Of a stretch of DNA of 44,353 nucleotides, positions 9,112 to 17,246 are shown piece after piece (position 1 is the first letter of the stretch; each line of letters opens with the position of its first letter). The DNA is taken from assembly GCA_028874995.1 (NCBI GenBank), contig JAPPGM010000156.1, forward strand, positions 28,763 to 73,115. Direction: 5' to 3'. The notes under the pieces were generated by a model, which did no database searches, was not told where the DNA came from, and saw only the letters and a program-made list of their open reading frames with translations. A program made the position numbers and the translations under genes. Source of the DNA: Gemmatimonadota bacterium (GTDB lineage: Bacteria; Gemmatimonadota; Gemmatimonadetes; Longimicrobiales; Gaopeijiaceae).

Positions 9112-10671
9112 CTACCTCCAGGTCAGCAGTCCCGTTCGCACGAGGCGCCCGCCGCGTTCGAAGGCGAGGAAAAAGGACCGGCCGCCCTGCTGCGTCCGCC
9201 GGAGTTCCTCCGCGGCCTCGCGCGCCGTGTCCACGCGCCGGTTGTTGACGCCCAGCAGCACGTCGCCGGTGGCGAGCCCGATCATTCGCGAGAGGTTGTC
9301 CGAAATCTCCACCACCAGCGCACCCTCCGACGACGCCAGGCCTCGCTCCGCCTGAATGGCGGCCGTCACCGTGACCACCTGCAGGTCCTCGAGCAGCTCG
9401 ACCCGTTCGGCAGTCACCGACGGGAGCGCGACCGCCTGAACCACCACCGGTCCACTCCCCTCTACCGCAAGCTCGATTCGGTCTCCGGCACGCAGATCCA
9501 GCATCGCGGCCTCGTAGTCGAGCGGTGTGGCCATGGGACTGGCGCCGACTCGCAGAAGCCGCGCACCCGACTGCACCCCCGCCTCGGCGGCCGGCGAACC
9601 TAGCGTCACACGCGCGATCCTCACACCCCGCGAGCGGCCGAAGTTGTCCGCCTCCACCGCATCGACCTGGAAGCCCAGCCAGGCGCGCCGCACCTCTCCG
9701 AATTCGGCGAGATCGCGGGCCACCTTGAGCGCGCGGTCGATCGGGATCGCGAAGCCGAGTCCTTCGCTCCCCCCTGAACGCGACAGGATGGAGGCGTTGA
9801 TCCCGACGACCTCCCCGAGGGCGTTGACCAGCGGCCCGCCCGAGTTGCCCGGGTTGATCGAGGCGTCGGTCTGGATCATGCCGAGGTGGAAGCCCTCGTC
9901 GTCGCCGCCGGGGACGAGGTGGCGGCCGAGCGCGCTGACCACGCCGGCCGTCACCGAGGGCTCGGCGTTCGAGAGCAGCCCGCCGAAGGGGTTGCCGATC
10001 GCAACCGTCCACTCGCCGATCATCAGGTCCGAGGCGGTGCCAAGGGGGGCGACGGGGAGGTCCTCGGCGTCCTGCAGCACGAGCACGGCGATGTCGGTGG
10101 CGGGGTCCGATCCGGCGAGACGGGCGGTGAAGTCGCGCGCGTCGGGTAGGGTGACTAGGATTTCGGTCGCGTCGTCCACGACGTGGTGATTGGTGAGTAC
10201 CGTCCCGCGCGGGTCGATGATGAAGCCGGAGCCGAGACCCTGGGTCTCGCGGAAGGGGAGGTAGTAGGGGTCGAAGAAGGAACGGCGGCGGACTCGTTCG
10301 CGGCGGCGGACGGCGATGGTGACTACGGCGGGAGCGACGGTGCGGGCCGCGCGCACGATGGCGGTTGTGCGGCTGGCGGTGAGCTGGGAGGTGGGGTCCG
10401 GGTCTTGGCTCGGGGGAATGGTAGCAGGGGATGAGCCGCCAAAGGACCCCGAACCGAAGTCGCTTGAGCTGGTCCGGTAGGCTTGCCCGCCAGTGAGCAC
10501 CTCGGTGGAGGTGGTGGCCTCCTCCATATCGGGTGTATCTGTGGTGCGGGGAGCCTCCTCGCACCCCGCGAGCAACAGGCCCGCCATCGCGACCACAGAC
10601 AGGAATGTCAGGCACACATTACACATTGTAAACTGTGGTTTACAGTTGACGGCGATGGGTTCATTGGGCAT
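9112..10671 (-). CDS. HtrA/DegP-family serine protease, lipoprotein
   Basis: 519 aa. Periplasmic trypsin-like protease/chaperone of envelope quality control. Catalytic triad: His163 in TNHHVVD, Asp193 in ATDIAVL, Ser277 in NPGNSGGPL. Two PDZ-like domains follow (about 340-405 and 440-515), the second ending in the GDVLLGVNNRRV type of loop. A lipobox LLLAGC (Cys37 from the first ATG) indicates lipid anchoring, followed by a Ser/Thr-rich linker of about 60 residues. Start is uncertain: the ATG at 10671 lies eight nt after the truA stop, but a second ATG at 10626 gives a more compact lipoprotein signal (Cys22) and directly follows a perfect 18-bp palindrome. Sits between truA and purB in a minus-strand run. 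Confidence 0.93.
   Translation of the reverse strand: MPNEPIAVNCKPQFTMCNVCLTFLSVVAMAGLLLAGCEEAPRTTDTPDMEEATTSTEVLTGGQAYRTSSSDFGSGSFGGSSPATIPPSQDPDPTSQLTASRTTAIVRAARTVAPAVVTIAVRRRERVRRRSFFDPYYLPFRETQGLGSGFIIDPRGTVLTNHHVVDDATEILVTLPDARDFTARLAGSDPATDIAVLVLQDAEDLPVAPLGTASDLMIGEWTVAIGNPFGGLLSNAEPSVTAGVVSALGRHLVPGGDDEGFHLGMIQTDASINPGNSGGPLVNALGEVVGINASILSRSGGSEGLGFAIPIDRALKVARDLAEFGEVRRAWLGFQVDAVEADNFGRSRGVRIARVTLGSPAAEAGVQSGARLLRVGASPMATPLDYEAAMLDLRAGDRIELAVEGSGPVVVQAVALPSVTAERVELLEDLQVVTVTAAIQAERGLASSEGALVVEISDNLSRMIGLATGDVLLGVNNRRVDTAREAAEELRRTQQGGRSFFLAFERGGRLVRTGLLTWR
10605..10644. promoter_or_regulatory. AT-rich palindromic element, copy A (htrA 5' end)
   Basis: Contains a perfect palindrome TGTAAAC-N4-GTTTACA at 10627-10644 and, toward htrA, a partial copy of ATGTAATG-N4-CATTACAT (10605-10624, read on the minus strand). 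It lies over the alternative htrA start. The 18-bp palindrome fits the pattern TGTAAA-N6-TTTACA, the TyrR box of gammaproteobacteria, although no TyrR is seen here. Related copies occur at 13591-13619 and 30966-31007. Confidence 0.5.
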
Positions 10672-10678
10672 TCGTCGG

Positions 10679-11464
10679 TCACTCGTCGCGGGGGGCGTTC
10701 GCCGGGTCCCCGGGGTACTCGACCCGGGTCAGGAAGAGCCCCTGCGGAGGCGCCGGGCGCGAAGTCCTCAGTTCCGTGTTGCCGTCCAACAACAGGGCCA
10801 TCTCCTCCTCTCTACGGCGCGCACGCGCGATGTCCACCATGGTTCCTACCAAATATCGCACCATTCGGTGGAGAAAGCGGTTGGCGGAGATCTCGAAGAC
10901 CACGCCCAGATCCTTCCATCGGCGCCAGCGGGCTTTGGATACGCGGCAGACGTACCCCCGTTGCGGCTGCCCGGACTTCGCGAAGGCGCGGAATGTGTGC
11001 TCGCCGGGGAGCAGCCGCGCGGCGCGGTTGGCGGCCTCCAGGTCGAGGGGGCGGCAGAGTGGCCAGCACCAGCGGCGGTGGAAGGGAGAGGCGGCGTGCG
11101 CTGCGGTGCCGATACGGTATTCGTAGCTGCGGGAGATCGCGCCGTAGCGCGGGTGGAAACCGTCGGGGACCGGCTCGGTGTCCTGGACCCAGATCGTCCC
11201 GGGAAGCACTGCGTTGAGGGACCGCGCCAGGTCCGTGGCTGTCCAGCGCGCGGGCACGGTGACCGTGGCGACCTGACCGGTCGCGTGCACTCCGGTGTCG
11301 GTACGGCCGGAGCCGAGAACCGTGCGATGTTCCCCCGTGAGCCGGACCAAGGCCTCCTCGATGGCGCCCTGCACGGTGGCCGCGCCGGGCTGGAGCTGCC
11401 AGCCGCGGAAGGCGGCGCCATCGTAGTGGAGGGTGAGCTTGAAGCGGGTTTCGGGGTGGGTCAT
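10679..11464 (-). CDS. truA: tRNA pseudouridine(38-40) synthase TruA
   Basis: 261 aa. Isomerises uridines 38-40 in the tRNA anticodon arm. The N-terminus KLTLHYDGAAFRGWQLQPGAATVQGAIEEAL and the catalytic GSGRTDTGVHATGQVA (Asp of RTDTG is the nucleophile) are diagnostic. RFLHRMVRYLVGTMVDIARAR is the conserved C-terminal helix. The ATG at 11464 gives the normal start and length. htrA follows eight nt after the stop, suggesting cotranscription. Confidence 0.96.
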   Translation of the reverse strand: MTHPETRFKLTLHYDGAAFRGWQLQPGAATVQGAIEEALVRLTGEHRTVLGSGRTDTGVHATGQVATVTVPARWTATDLARSLNAVLPGTIWVQDTEPVPDGFHPRYGAISRSYEYRIGTAAHAASPFHRRWCWPLCRPLDLEAANRAARLLPGEHTFRAFAKSGQPQRGYVCRVSKARWRRWKDLGVVFEISANRFLHRMVRYLVGTMVDIARARRREEEMALLLDGNTELRTSRPAPPQGLFLTRVEYPGDPANAPRDE

Positions 11465-11533
11465 TCCCGCAAGCTATGGTGAATTGCGGGGCGGTGCATT
11501 GGGGGGTTGAGACACCCGGGCTTAGCCGGTCGG

Positions 11534-12202
11534 TCAAGTGGACGGCGACAGATCCATATCCAGGAGGCCTGCGTCCAAAGCGACGCTCACGAATTCCGCA
11601 CGCGTGCTGATCCCCAGTTTCCTTCGGATGGCCGACCTGTAGTTGTCCACGGACTTGGTCGCGAGGTGGATCCGGATGCCGATCTCTCGTGCCGTGAAGC
11701 CTCGGGCGGTCAGTGCCAGGACTCTGCGTTCCTTCTCGGTCAACCTGGCCAGCCGCGCTTCGAGTCCTGCCCCGTTGTCCAGGATGCGACGCTGAACCAG
11801 CCGCGAGGCCCGCCGCGGCAAGCGCATCCTGCCGGCGGCGACGAGGTCCACGGCAATCACCAGTTCCCCGGCCGTGCGGTTCTTGCCGATGCATCCCCTG
11901 ACGCCCGCCTCGATGATCGGATCCAGTGATTCCCGGTGCTCGGGATCAGTGAGCACGAGCACGTTGGTTCCCGGCTCCCGGGCTTTCAGCTTCCGGATTG
12001 CCGGCAAGCCCCTCCCGCGGAGCATCCCCGAGTCGATGGCAAGGATATCGGGGCTCAGACGCCGCGATAGCCGCACGGCTTCCTCTACGCAGTCCGCCTC
12101 GCCGACGACCTTCATTCGACCTGTCTCTTGCAGCACAAGTTTCATCCCCTCGCGCATCATGGCATGCGTGTCGGCGAGCACGACCGTCGTTCCCATCTCC
12201 AT
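11534..12202 (-). CDS. NarL/LuxR-family response regulator (orphan)
   Basis: 222 aa from ATG 12202, which has GGAGGA seven nt upstream. The receiver domain begins TTVVLADTHAMMREGM and the likely phospho-acceptor Asp lies in DILAIDSGML; a Lys occurs in CIGKNRTAGEL. The C-terminal GerE-type helix-turn-helix is clear: LTEKERRVLALTARGFTAREI followed by KSVDNYRSAIRRKLGI. No kinase gene lies beside it, so its signal is unknown. It diverges from trpD, but nothing shows that it controls that gene. The acidic pocket at the N-terminus has a single Asp where most receivers have Asp-Asp or Glu-Asp. Confidence 0.9.
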   Translation of the reverse strand: MEMGTTVVLADTHAMMREGMKLVLQETGRMKVVGEADCVEEAVRLSRRLSPDILAIDSGMLRGRGLPAIRKLKAREPGTNVLVLTDPEHRESLDPIIEAGVRGCIGKNRTAGELVIAVDLVAAGRMRLPRRASRLVQRRILDNGAGLEARLARLTEKERRVLALTARGFTAREIGIRIHLATKSVDNYRSAIRRKLGISTRAEFVSVALDAGLLDMDLSPST

Positions 12203-12392
12203 TGACCTGTCCTCCACAGTTGGGTGGGCTCCGCTCTGCTTCATTCTGGAGTAATCATCCTCCTCTGCCCTATCTGACAGGTCTCAAGGCGAAAACGTGC
12301 AAAATGTCCGAAACACCGCCCCGCTCCACCGTGCTACCTTACGGGATCGACCGCGTACGGCGGCATCATCACCCCAGCGCCTCACCCACCCC

Positions 12393-13442
12393 TTGACCGA
12401 CCCCACCCCCACCCTCGTCCCCCTCCTCGCCAAGGTCGTGAGCGGCGAGGACCTCACGTCCGCCGAAGCCCGCGCCGCCTTCTCCCACATCGTCTCCGGC
12501 CAGGCCTCGCAAATCCAGACCGGTGCCCTCCTGGCCGCGCTCCAGACCAAGGGACTCGCCCCCTCCGAGCTGGCCGGCGGCGTCGAGGCGCTTCAAGGTG
12601 CCATGATCCCCGTCCCGGCCGGCAACCGCTCCACCCTGGTCGACACCTGCGGCACCGGCGGCGGCCGGGTCTCCACCTTCAACATCTCGACGGCGGCGGC
12701 CATCGTCGCGGCAGCCGGCGGGGTGCGCGTCGCGAAACACGGCAACCGCTCCTTCACCTCCAAATGCGGCAGCGCCGACGTGTTGGAGTCGCTCGGCGTG
12801 GCGATCGAACTGTCTCCCGAAGGAGCGGCCGAGGTCCTAGCCGAAACCGGGATCGTCTTCATGTTCGCGCCGCTCCATCACCCGGCGGTGCGTCATGTGG
12901 CGCCGGTGCGGCAGGCGCTGGGAATCACGACGATCATGAACCTGCTGGGGCCGTTGGCGAATCCGGCGGGGGCGCGGCGGCAGGTGGTGGGCGTTGCGGA
13001 TCCCGCGTTCCTGGAACTGGTGGTGTGGGGCCTGGCCGAGTTGGGGCACGAGCGGGCGATGGTGGTGCATGGGGCGCCGGGGATGGACGAGATCAGCCCG
13101 TGCGGGCCGACCCGGGTGGCGGAGCTGCGTGAAGGGCGGGTGACGGGCTACGAGGTGACGCCGGAGGATTTGGGGATCGAGCCGGTGGCACCGGAGGCGC
13201 TGGCCGGGGGGGAGCCGGAGGAGAACGCTGCGGTGGTGCGGGGGGTGGTGGTGGGGAGGGAACGGGGGCCGGCCAGGTCCGCGGTGCTAGTGAACGCGGC
13301 TGCCGCCTTCGTGGTTGCGGAGTCTGCCGATTCCCTGGGGGACGGGGTCGCCGCTGCTGCCCGCGCGATCGACTGCGGGGCCGCCGGTGCCGTCCTGGAC
13401 AAGCTGGTTCGGTCCAGCCAGCGGGTTGCGCGGCGGGGCTAG
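12393..13442 (+). CDS. trpD: Anthranilate phosphoribosyltransferase
   Basis: About 349 aa. Transfers phosphoribosyl from PRPP to anthranilate in tryptophan synthesis. Diagnostic segments: VDTCGTGGGRVSTFNIST (PRPP loop), VAKHGNRSFTSKCGSADVLESLG, and MNLLGPLANPAGARRQVVGV. The TTG at 12393 gives the usual family start a few residues before LVPLLAKVVSGEDLT. A GTG at 12297 with AAGGCG upstream would add 32 non-conserved residues and is the main alternative. trpD is separated from trpCFBA by the oppositely oriented lexA, an unusual split. trpE and trpG are not in the window. Confidence 0.94.
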   Translation: MTDPTPTLVPLLAKVVSGEDLTSAEARAAFSHIVSGQASQIQTGALLAALQTKGLAPSELAGGVEALQGAMIPVPAGNRSTLVDTCGTGGGRVSTFNISTAAAIVAAAGGVRVAKHGNRSFTSKCGSADVLESLGVAIELSPEGAAEVLAETGIVFMFAPLHHPAVRHVAPVRQALGITTIMNLLGPLANPAGARRQVVGVADPAFLELVVWGLAELGHERAMVVHGAPGMDEISPCGPTRVAELREGRVTGYEVTPEDLGIEPVAPEALAGGEPEENAAVVRGVVVGRERGPARSAVLVNAAAAFVVAESADSLGDGVAAAARAIDCGAAGAVLDKLVRSSQRVARRG

Positions 13443-13590
13443 CGGTCTACCGGCGGCCAACGGCAAGCTGGCCTCCGCATCCCGCAGGCGCCCCGCGACG
13501 ACGATCTTCGAGCGCACCCGGTTCAGGCGTCCGACGGCGAACATCATCCTCATCTTTTCCTCCTTTTCGGGGTACGCGATGTCTGCTACA

Positions 13591-13619
13591 GTTTACAAAA
13601 TGTCATGTGTATATTACAT
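13591..13619. promoter_or_regulatory. AT-rich palindromic element, copy B (trpD-lexA gap)
   Basis: GTTTACA at 13591-13597 followed by AATGTCATGTGTATATTACAT (13599-13619, 17 of 21 positions identical to the copy before meaB). It lies in the gap between the convergent 3' ends of trpD and lexA, where a promoter or operator for either is not expected. The surrounding 255 nt hold no convincing gene. Confidence 0.45.
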
Positions 13620-13670
13620 ATCGTGCGATGGGCGGGGCGTTGCTACCGGGGGATGTGCCGCCCTCGAATT

Positions 13671-13696
13671 GGCCCGGTGATTGTTTACACCGGGCC
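13671..13696. terminator. Hairpin terminator at the lexA 3' end
   Basis: Perfect 9-bp stem GGCCCGGTG / CACCGGGCC around an 8-nt loop, starting one nt beyond the lexA stop and between convergent lexA and trpD. It could serve both strands. There is no long T-run on either side, so its efficiency is uncertain. Confidence 0.7.
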
Positions 13697-13697
13697 G

Positions 13698-14300
13698 CTA
13701 ATACTGCCGAATCAACCCCACCACCACCCCCCGCACCCTCACGTCGGCCGCGTCCTCGATGATCGGCTCGACATTCTCGTTGGCAGGCTGGAGGCGGACC
13801 CGGTTCCCGTCCTCGCGGTAGAGCTTCTTCACGGTGGCGGCCTCGTCGCGGACCAGCGCGATCACCATTTCACCATCCTCCGCGGTCTCGCGCGCGTTGA
13901 CGACGATGTGGTCTCCGTCGCGGATCTGTTCGTCGATCATGGAGTCGCCGGATACTCGCAGGACGTAGTGGTTGAAGCCCGAGCGGATCATCTCTCCCGG
14001 GATCGAGAGCGTCTCGTTGTCCTCGACGGCCTCGATGGGCATGCCCGCGGCGACGGTGCCGAGGAGCGGAAGGGGAATGGAGGGCTCGACGTCGGGGGGG
14101 AACTCGACGGAACGGCTCTCGCGGTAGGAGCGGCGGATGTAGCCCTTGCGCTCCAGGTTGCTGAGGTGCTCGTGGACGGTCGCCAGCGAGGTGTAGCCGA
14201 ATTCCTGGCGGATCTCGTCGAAGCTGGGGGCGTAGTCGTGCCGGTCGATGAACCACTTGAGATAGTCGAGGATCTGCTTCTGTCGTTTCGTGAGAGGCAT
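13698..14300 (-). CDS. lexA: SOS repressor LexA
   Basis: 200 aa. Represses DNA-damage genes and self-cleaves when RecA is activated. N-terminal winged helix begins MPLTKRQKQILDYLKWF and includes SFDEIRQEFGYTSLATVHEHL. The cleavage bond is Ala85-Gly86 in GTVAAGMPIE; the Ser/Lys dyad is Ser120 in SGDSMID and Lys158 in ATVKKLY. Length and spacing are normal. A GTTC-N7-GTTC direct repeat 70 nt upstream (14369-14383) is a good candidate for its own operator. The gene sits in opposite orientation between trpD and trpC. Confidence 0.97.
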   Translation of the reverse strand: MPLTKRQKQILDYLKWFIDRHDYAPSFDEIRQEFGYTSLATVHEHLSNLERKGYIRRSYRESRSVEFPPDVEPSIPLPLLGTVAAGMPIEAVEDNETLSIPGEMIRSGFNHYVLRVSGDSMIDEQIRDGDHIVVNARETAEDGEMVIALVRDEAATVKKLYREDGNRVRLQPANENVEPIIEDAADVRVRGVVVGLIRQY

Positions 14301-14368
14301 CGCGCTTTCCCTTATCTTTGGGCGGCCGTGCCCGCAGGGAGCGGGTGGGGGCCGTGCCGCCAGCTACC

Positions 14369-14383
14369 GAACAGGCTCCGAAC
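14369..14383 (-). promoter_or_regulatory. Candidate LexA box GTTC-N7-GTTC
   Basis: On the minus strand the sequence reads GTTCGGAGCCTGTTC, an exact GTTC-N7-GTTC direct repeat, the LexA-binding consensus of alphaproteobacteria. It lies in the divergent lexA-trpC promoter region, 70 nt before lexA and about 15 nt before the trpC start, so it could control both genes. The match is by eye; binding is not shown. Confidence 0.6.
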
Positions 14384-14397
14384 AAGGTAACCGAAAC

Positions 14398-15264
14398 TTG
14401 ACCGAAGTGCAAGCGCAACGGTCCAGAGCGGATGCGTCGCCGACCGAATTCGGCGGCGATTCGCTCCGCAGGCCGGGGATTCTGGATCGGATCGTGGCGG
14501 GGAAGCGGGGTGAGGTGGAGCGGCTCGGGGCGCAGCGCAGGGATCTCGCTCGGGCGGCGGACGACGTGCCACCTCCGCGGCCGGTGCTGGAGCAGTGGCG
14601 GGAGCGCCGTAAGGTGGCTGTGATCGCCGAGGTGAAACGGCGCTCTCCGGGGGCGGGAGCGATCGACCCGGGGCTGGATCCGCTGAGCCTCTCGGCCAAG
14701 TACGAGTCGGGGGGCGCGTGCGCGATCAGCGTCCTCACCGATGCGGCGTGGTTCGGCGGTTCGCTGGACGATCTGCGGGCGGTGCGGGAGGCGCGAGCCG
14801 TGCCCGTCCTGCGCAAGGACTTCGTGATCGACGAGGTCCAGGTCACCGAGGCGCGCGCCGCGGGGGCGGATCTGGTGCTCCTGATCGTGCGGATCCTGGA
14901 GCCGGCGCTGCTCGGCGACCTGCGCGCCATGGTCCACGACCTGGGCATGACCGCGCTGGTCGAGGTGCACGACGAGTGGGAGGTGGATGCCGCGCTGGAG
15001 GCCGGGGCGGGGCTGGTGGGCGTGAACAACCGGGACCTCACCGTTTTCGAGACGGATCTGGCGGTCACGGAGCGGCTGGCGCGGTACGTGCCGGGCGATG
15101 TGATGCTCGTGTCGGAGAGCGGGATCCGCGACCGGGACGATGTGGCTCGGGTGGCCGCCGCCGGGGCCGACGCCGTGCTGGTGGGCGAGGCGCTGGTGCG
15201 GAGCGGATCGCCGGCGGGGCTGGTGGGGGAGATGGCGGCGGTGGGGCGGGTGGGGCGGAGGTGA
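14398..15264 (+). CDS. trpC: Indole-3-glycerol phosphate synthase
   Basis: 288 aa from TTG 14398; a GTG three codons later is equally possible and upstream starts would overlap the regulatory region. Closes the ring of CdRP to indole-3-glycerol phosphate. Barrel motifs: GILDRIVAGKRGEV, VIAEVKRRSPGAGAI (catalytic Lys; usual SPS reads SPG), VLRKDFVIDEVQV, LVGVNNRDLTVFETD, VSESGIRDRDDV and DAVLVGEALVRS. First gene of trpC-trpF-trpB-trpA. A 9-bp repeat cluster lies between it and trpF. Confidence 0.95.
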   Translation: MTEVQAQRSRADASPTEFGGDSLRRPGILDRIVAGKRGEVERLGAQRRDLARAADDVPPPRPVLEQWRERRKVAVIAEVKRRSPGAGAIDPGLDPLSLSAKYESGGACAISVLTDAAWFGGSLDDLRAVREARAVPVLRKDFVIDEVQVTEARAAGADLVLLIVRILEPALLGDLRAMVHDLGMTALVEVHDEWEVDAALEAGAGLVGVNNRDLTVFETDLAVTERLARYVPGDVMLVSESGIRDRDDVARVAAAGADAVLVGEALVRSGSPAGLVGEMAAVGRVGRR

Positions 15265-15269
15265 GAATG

Positions 15270-15310
15270 TGATATGGGTGATATGGGCCATGTGGTATGG
15301 GTGATATGGG
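15270..15310. repeat. TGATATGGG minisatellite between trpC and trpF
   Basis: Four copies of a 9-bp unit: TGATATGGG at 15270 and 15279, TGGTATGGG at 15293 and TGATATGGG at 15302, the second and third separated by five nt. It fills most of the otherwise gene-free gap between trpC and trpF. Such AT-containing repeats are rare in the surrounding GC-rich sequence. Confidence 0.75.
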
Positions 15311-15364
15311 TAGCAGATGGGTGCGTGGCGTGAGGGCGTGGACGGGCGCGAGAGGAGGGACCGC

Positions 15365-16054
15365 GTGGAACGGATGGCCGGCTTGAGGGCCGGCGCGGCG
15401 GCGAGGGTCAAGGTGTGCGGTGTGCGCACGCCCCGGGATGCGGCGGTGGTGGCCGCCGCCGGGGCCGACTTCATGGGGGTGATCCTGTCGCCGGGCTACT
15501 TCCGGAGCGTGGAGCCAACGCGGGCGCGTGTCGTGTACGAGGCTGCGCGGGCCCGCCGGGTGGGGGTGTTCGTGGATGCGTCCGCCGAGGTGATTGCAAG
15601 GACCGCGCGGGCTCTGGAGCTGGACGTGGTTCAGCTTGGGGGCACCGAGGAAGTCGTGACGGTGGCGGAGGTGGGGGGGGCGGGGGCCTGGGTGGTGTGG
15701 AAGACGATCCACGCGAAGCCGGGCGTGTCCATGGCGGCAGCGGTCGCCCCGTACGCACCCGTCGCCGACGGCATCCTCGTCGACGCCTGGAACCCTGCTC
15801 AACCGGGCGGAACCGGCCACACCTTCGCCTGGGACGTGGTGGGCGTGGAGGTGCGCCGCGCCATCGGTTCCGCGAGCTTCATTGCCGCCGGCGGCATGAC
15901 CCCCGAGAACGCCGGCGCGGCCATCGCGGCGCTCGGCCCCGATGTGCTCGACGTCAGCTCGGGGGTGGAATCGACACCCGGCATCAAGGACCCGGGCCGG
16001 ACCCGCGCCTTCGTGGAGGCGGTCCGGCGGGCGGGCGGCGGAGGACAACAGTGA
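15365..16054 (+). CDS. trpF: Phosphoribosylanthranilate isomerase
   Basis: 229 aa. Amadori rearrangement of phosphoribosylanthranilate to Cd[15 protein letters not shown] carries the catalytic Cys; [38 protein letters not shown] and [12 protein letters not shown] with [17 protein letters not shown] complete the barrel. The GTG at 15365 has GGAGGGA four nt upstream and is preferred; an ATG four codons later is possible. The stop overlaps the trpB GTG start (GTGA). Confidence 0.93.
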   Translation: MERMAGLRAGAAARVKVCGVRTPRDAAVVAAAGADFMGVILSPGYFRSVEPTRARVVYEAARARRVGVFVDASAEVIARTARALELDVVQLGGTEEVVTVAEVGGAGAWVVWKTIHAKPGVSMAAAVAPYAPVADGILVDAWNPAQPGGTGHTFAWDVVGVEVRRAIGSASFIAAGGMTPENAGAAIAALGPDVLDVSSGVESTPGIKDPGRTRAFVEAVRRAGGGGQQ

Positions 16055-17235
16055 CAGCCAATCCCGCCACGACCGGCCGCTTCGGCCCCTACGGAGGCCG
16101 CTACGTGCCCGAAACCCTGATCCCGGCCCTCGACGAACTCGCCGCCGCCTACGCCGAAGCGACCGCCGACGCCGCCTTCCTCGCCGAGGCGGACGACCTC
16201 GCCTCCCACTACATCGGCCGCCCCACCCCCCTCTACCGCGCCCGCCGTCTCGAAGCCGCGGCCGGGGTCACCCCGATCTACCTCAAGCGCGAGGATCTCA
16301 ACCACACCGGCGCCCACAAGATCAACAACACGGTCGGGCAGGCCCTGCTGGCCAGGCGCATGGGCAAGCCGCGCATCATCGCCGAGACGGGCGCGGGACA
16401 GCACGGCGTCGCGACGGCCACCGCGTGCGCGCTCTTCGACATGGAGTGTGTCGTGTACATGGGCACGGAGGACGTGCGGCGCCAGTCGCTCAACGTCTAC
16501 CGCATGGAGCTCCTCGGCGCCGAGGTCCGCCCGGTCGAGTCCGGGACGCGCACCTTGAAGGACGCCACCAACGAGGCGCTCCGCGACTGGGTGACCAACG
16601 TGCGCGACACCCACTACATCATCGGTTCGGTGGTTGGCCCGCACCCGTTCCCGCTCATCGTACGCGACTTCCAGGCGGTGATCGGGCGCGAGGCGCGCCG
16701 CCAGATCCTCAAGGTCGAGGGGCGGCTTCCGGCGACGGTGGTCGCTTGCGTCGGCGGCGGCTCGAACGCGATGGGGATGTTCCACGCCTTCGCCGCCGAC
16801 GATGAGGTGGCGCTGATCGGGGTGGAGGCGGCGGGGGAGGGGCTCGGGAGCGGGCGGTCCTCGGCGTCGCTGAACGAGGGGCGTCCCGGGGTGCTGCACG
16901 GCTCGCTGAGCTACCTGCTCCAGGACGCCGACGGGCAGATCGCGCCGGCGCACTCGGTGGCGGCGGGGCTGGACTACCCGGGCGTCGGTCCCGAACACGC
17001 GCACCTGCACGACTCGGGCAGGGCGCGCTACGTCAGCGTGGGAGATGGGGCGGCCGAGCGCGCGTTCCGCAAGCTCCCGGCGCTGGAGGGCATCATTCCC
17101 GCGCTCGAGACCGCCCACGCGCTGGCCTGGGTGGAGGAAGCGGGGCGGCGGCGCGAAATCGAGGCGCCCGTGGTGATCTGTCTGAGCGGACGCGGGGACA
17201 AGGATGTGGTCCATGTCTCGTCGCTGAGCCAGTAG
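16051..17235 (+). CDS. trpB: Tryptophan synthase beta chain
   Basis: 394 aa. PLP enzyme joining indole and serine. Lys90 in [15 protein letters not shown] binds [16 protein letters not shown] binds the phosphate, and [15 protein letters not shown] is the standard start of TrpB1. [26 protein letters not shown] and [17 protein letters not shown] are intact. The GTG at 16051 overlaps the trpF stop. trpA follows after 11 nt, as expected for the alpha2-beta2 complex. Confidence 0.97.
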   Translation: MTANPATTGRFGPYGGRYVPETLIPALDELAAAYAEATADAAFLAEADDLASHYIGRPTPLYRARRLEAAAGVTPIYLKREDLNHTGAHKINNTVGQALLARRMGKPRIIAETGAGQHGVATATACALFDMECVVYMGTEDVRRQSLNVYRMELLGAEVRPVESGTRTLKDATNEALRDWVTNVRDTHYIIGSVVGPHPFPLIVRDFQAVIGREARRQILKVEGRLPATVVACVGGGSNAMGMFHAFAADDEVALIGVEAAGEGLGSGRSSASLNEGRPGVLHGSLSYLLQDADGQIAPAHSVAAGLDYPGVGPEHAHLHDSGRARYVSVGDGAAERAFRKLPALEGIIPALETAHALAWVEEAGRRREIEAPVVICLSGRGDKDVVHVSSLSQ

Positions 17236-17246
17236 GATACCCGAAA

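Noticed and set aside
7496-9355. Long open frame (about 619 codons, plus strand) opposite purB
   Set aside because: Antisense to a clear purB in the same span; Arg/His/Pro-rich translation typical of GC-driven shadow frames, with no motif.
11998-12396. Plus-strand frame antisense to the response regulator running up to trpD
   Set aside because: Overlaps a clear NarL-type regulator on the other strand; Arg/Ser/Pro-rich shadow.
13600-13680. 26-codon ORF with Cys residues starting inside palindromic copy B and ending in the lexA terminator
   Set aside because: No ribosome binding site and no signal peptide; the ATG arises from the repeated element itself.
15270-15310. CRISPR-like array
   Set aside because: Units are 9 bp with almost no spacers; a minisatellite, and no cas genes are present.
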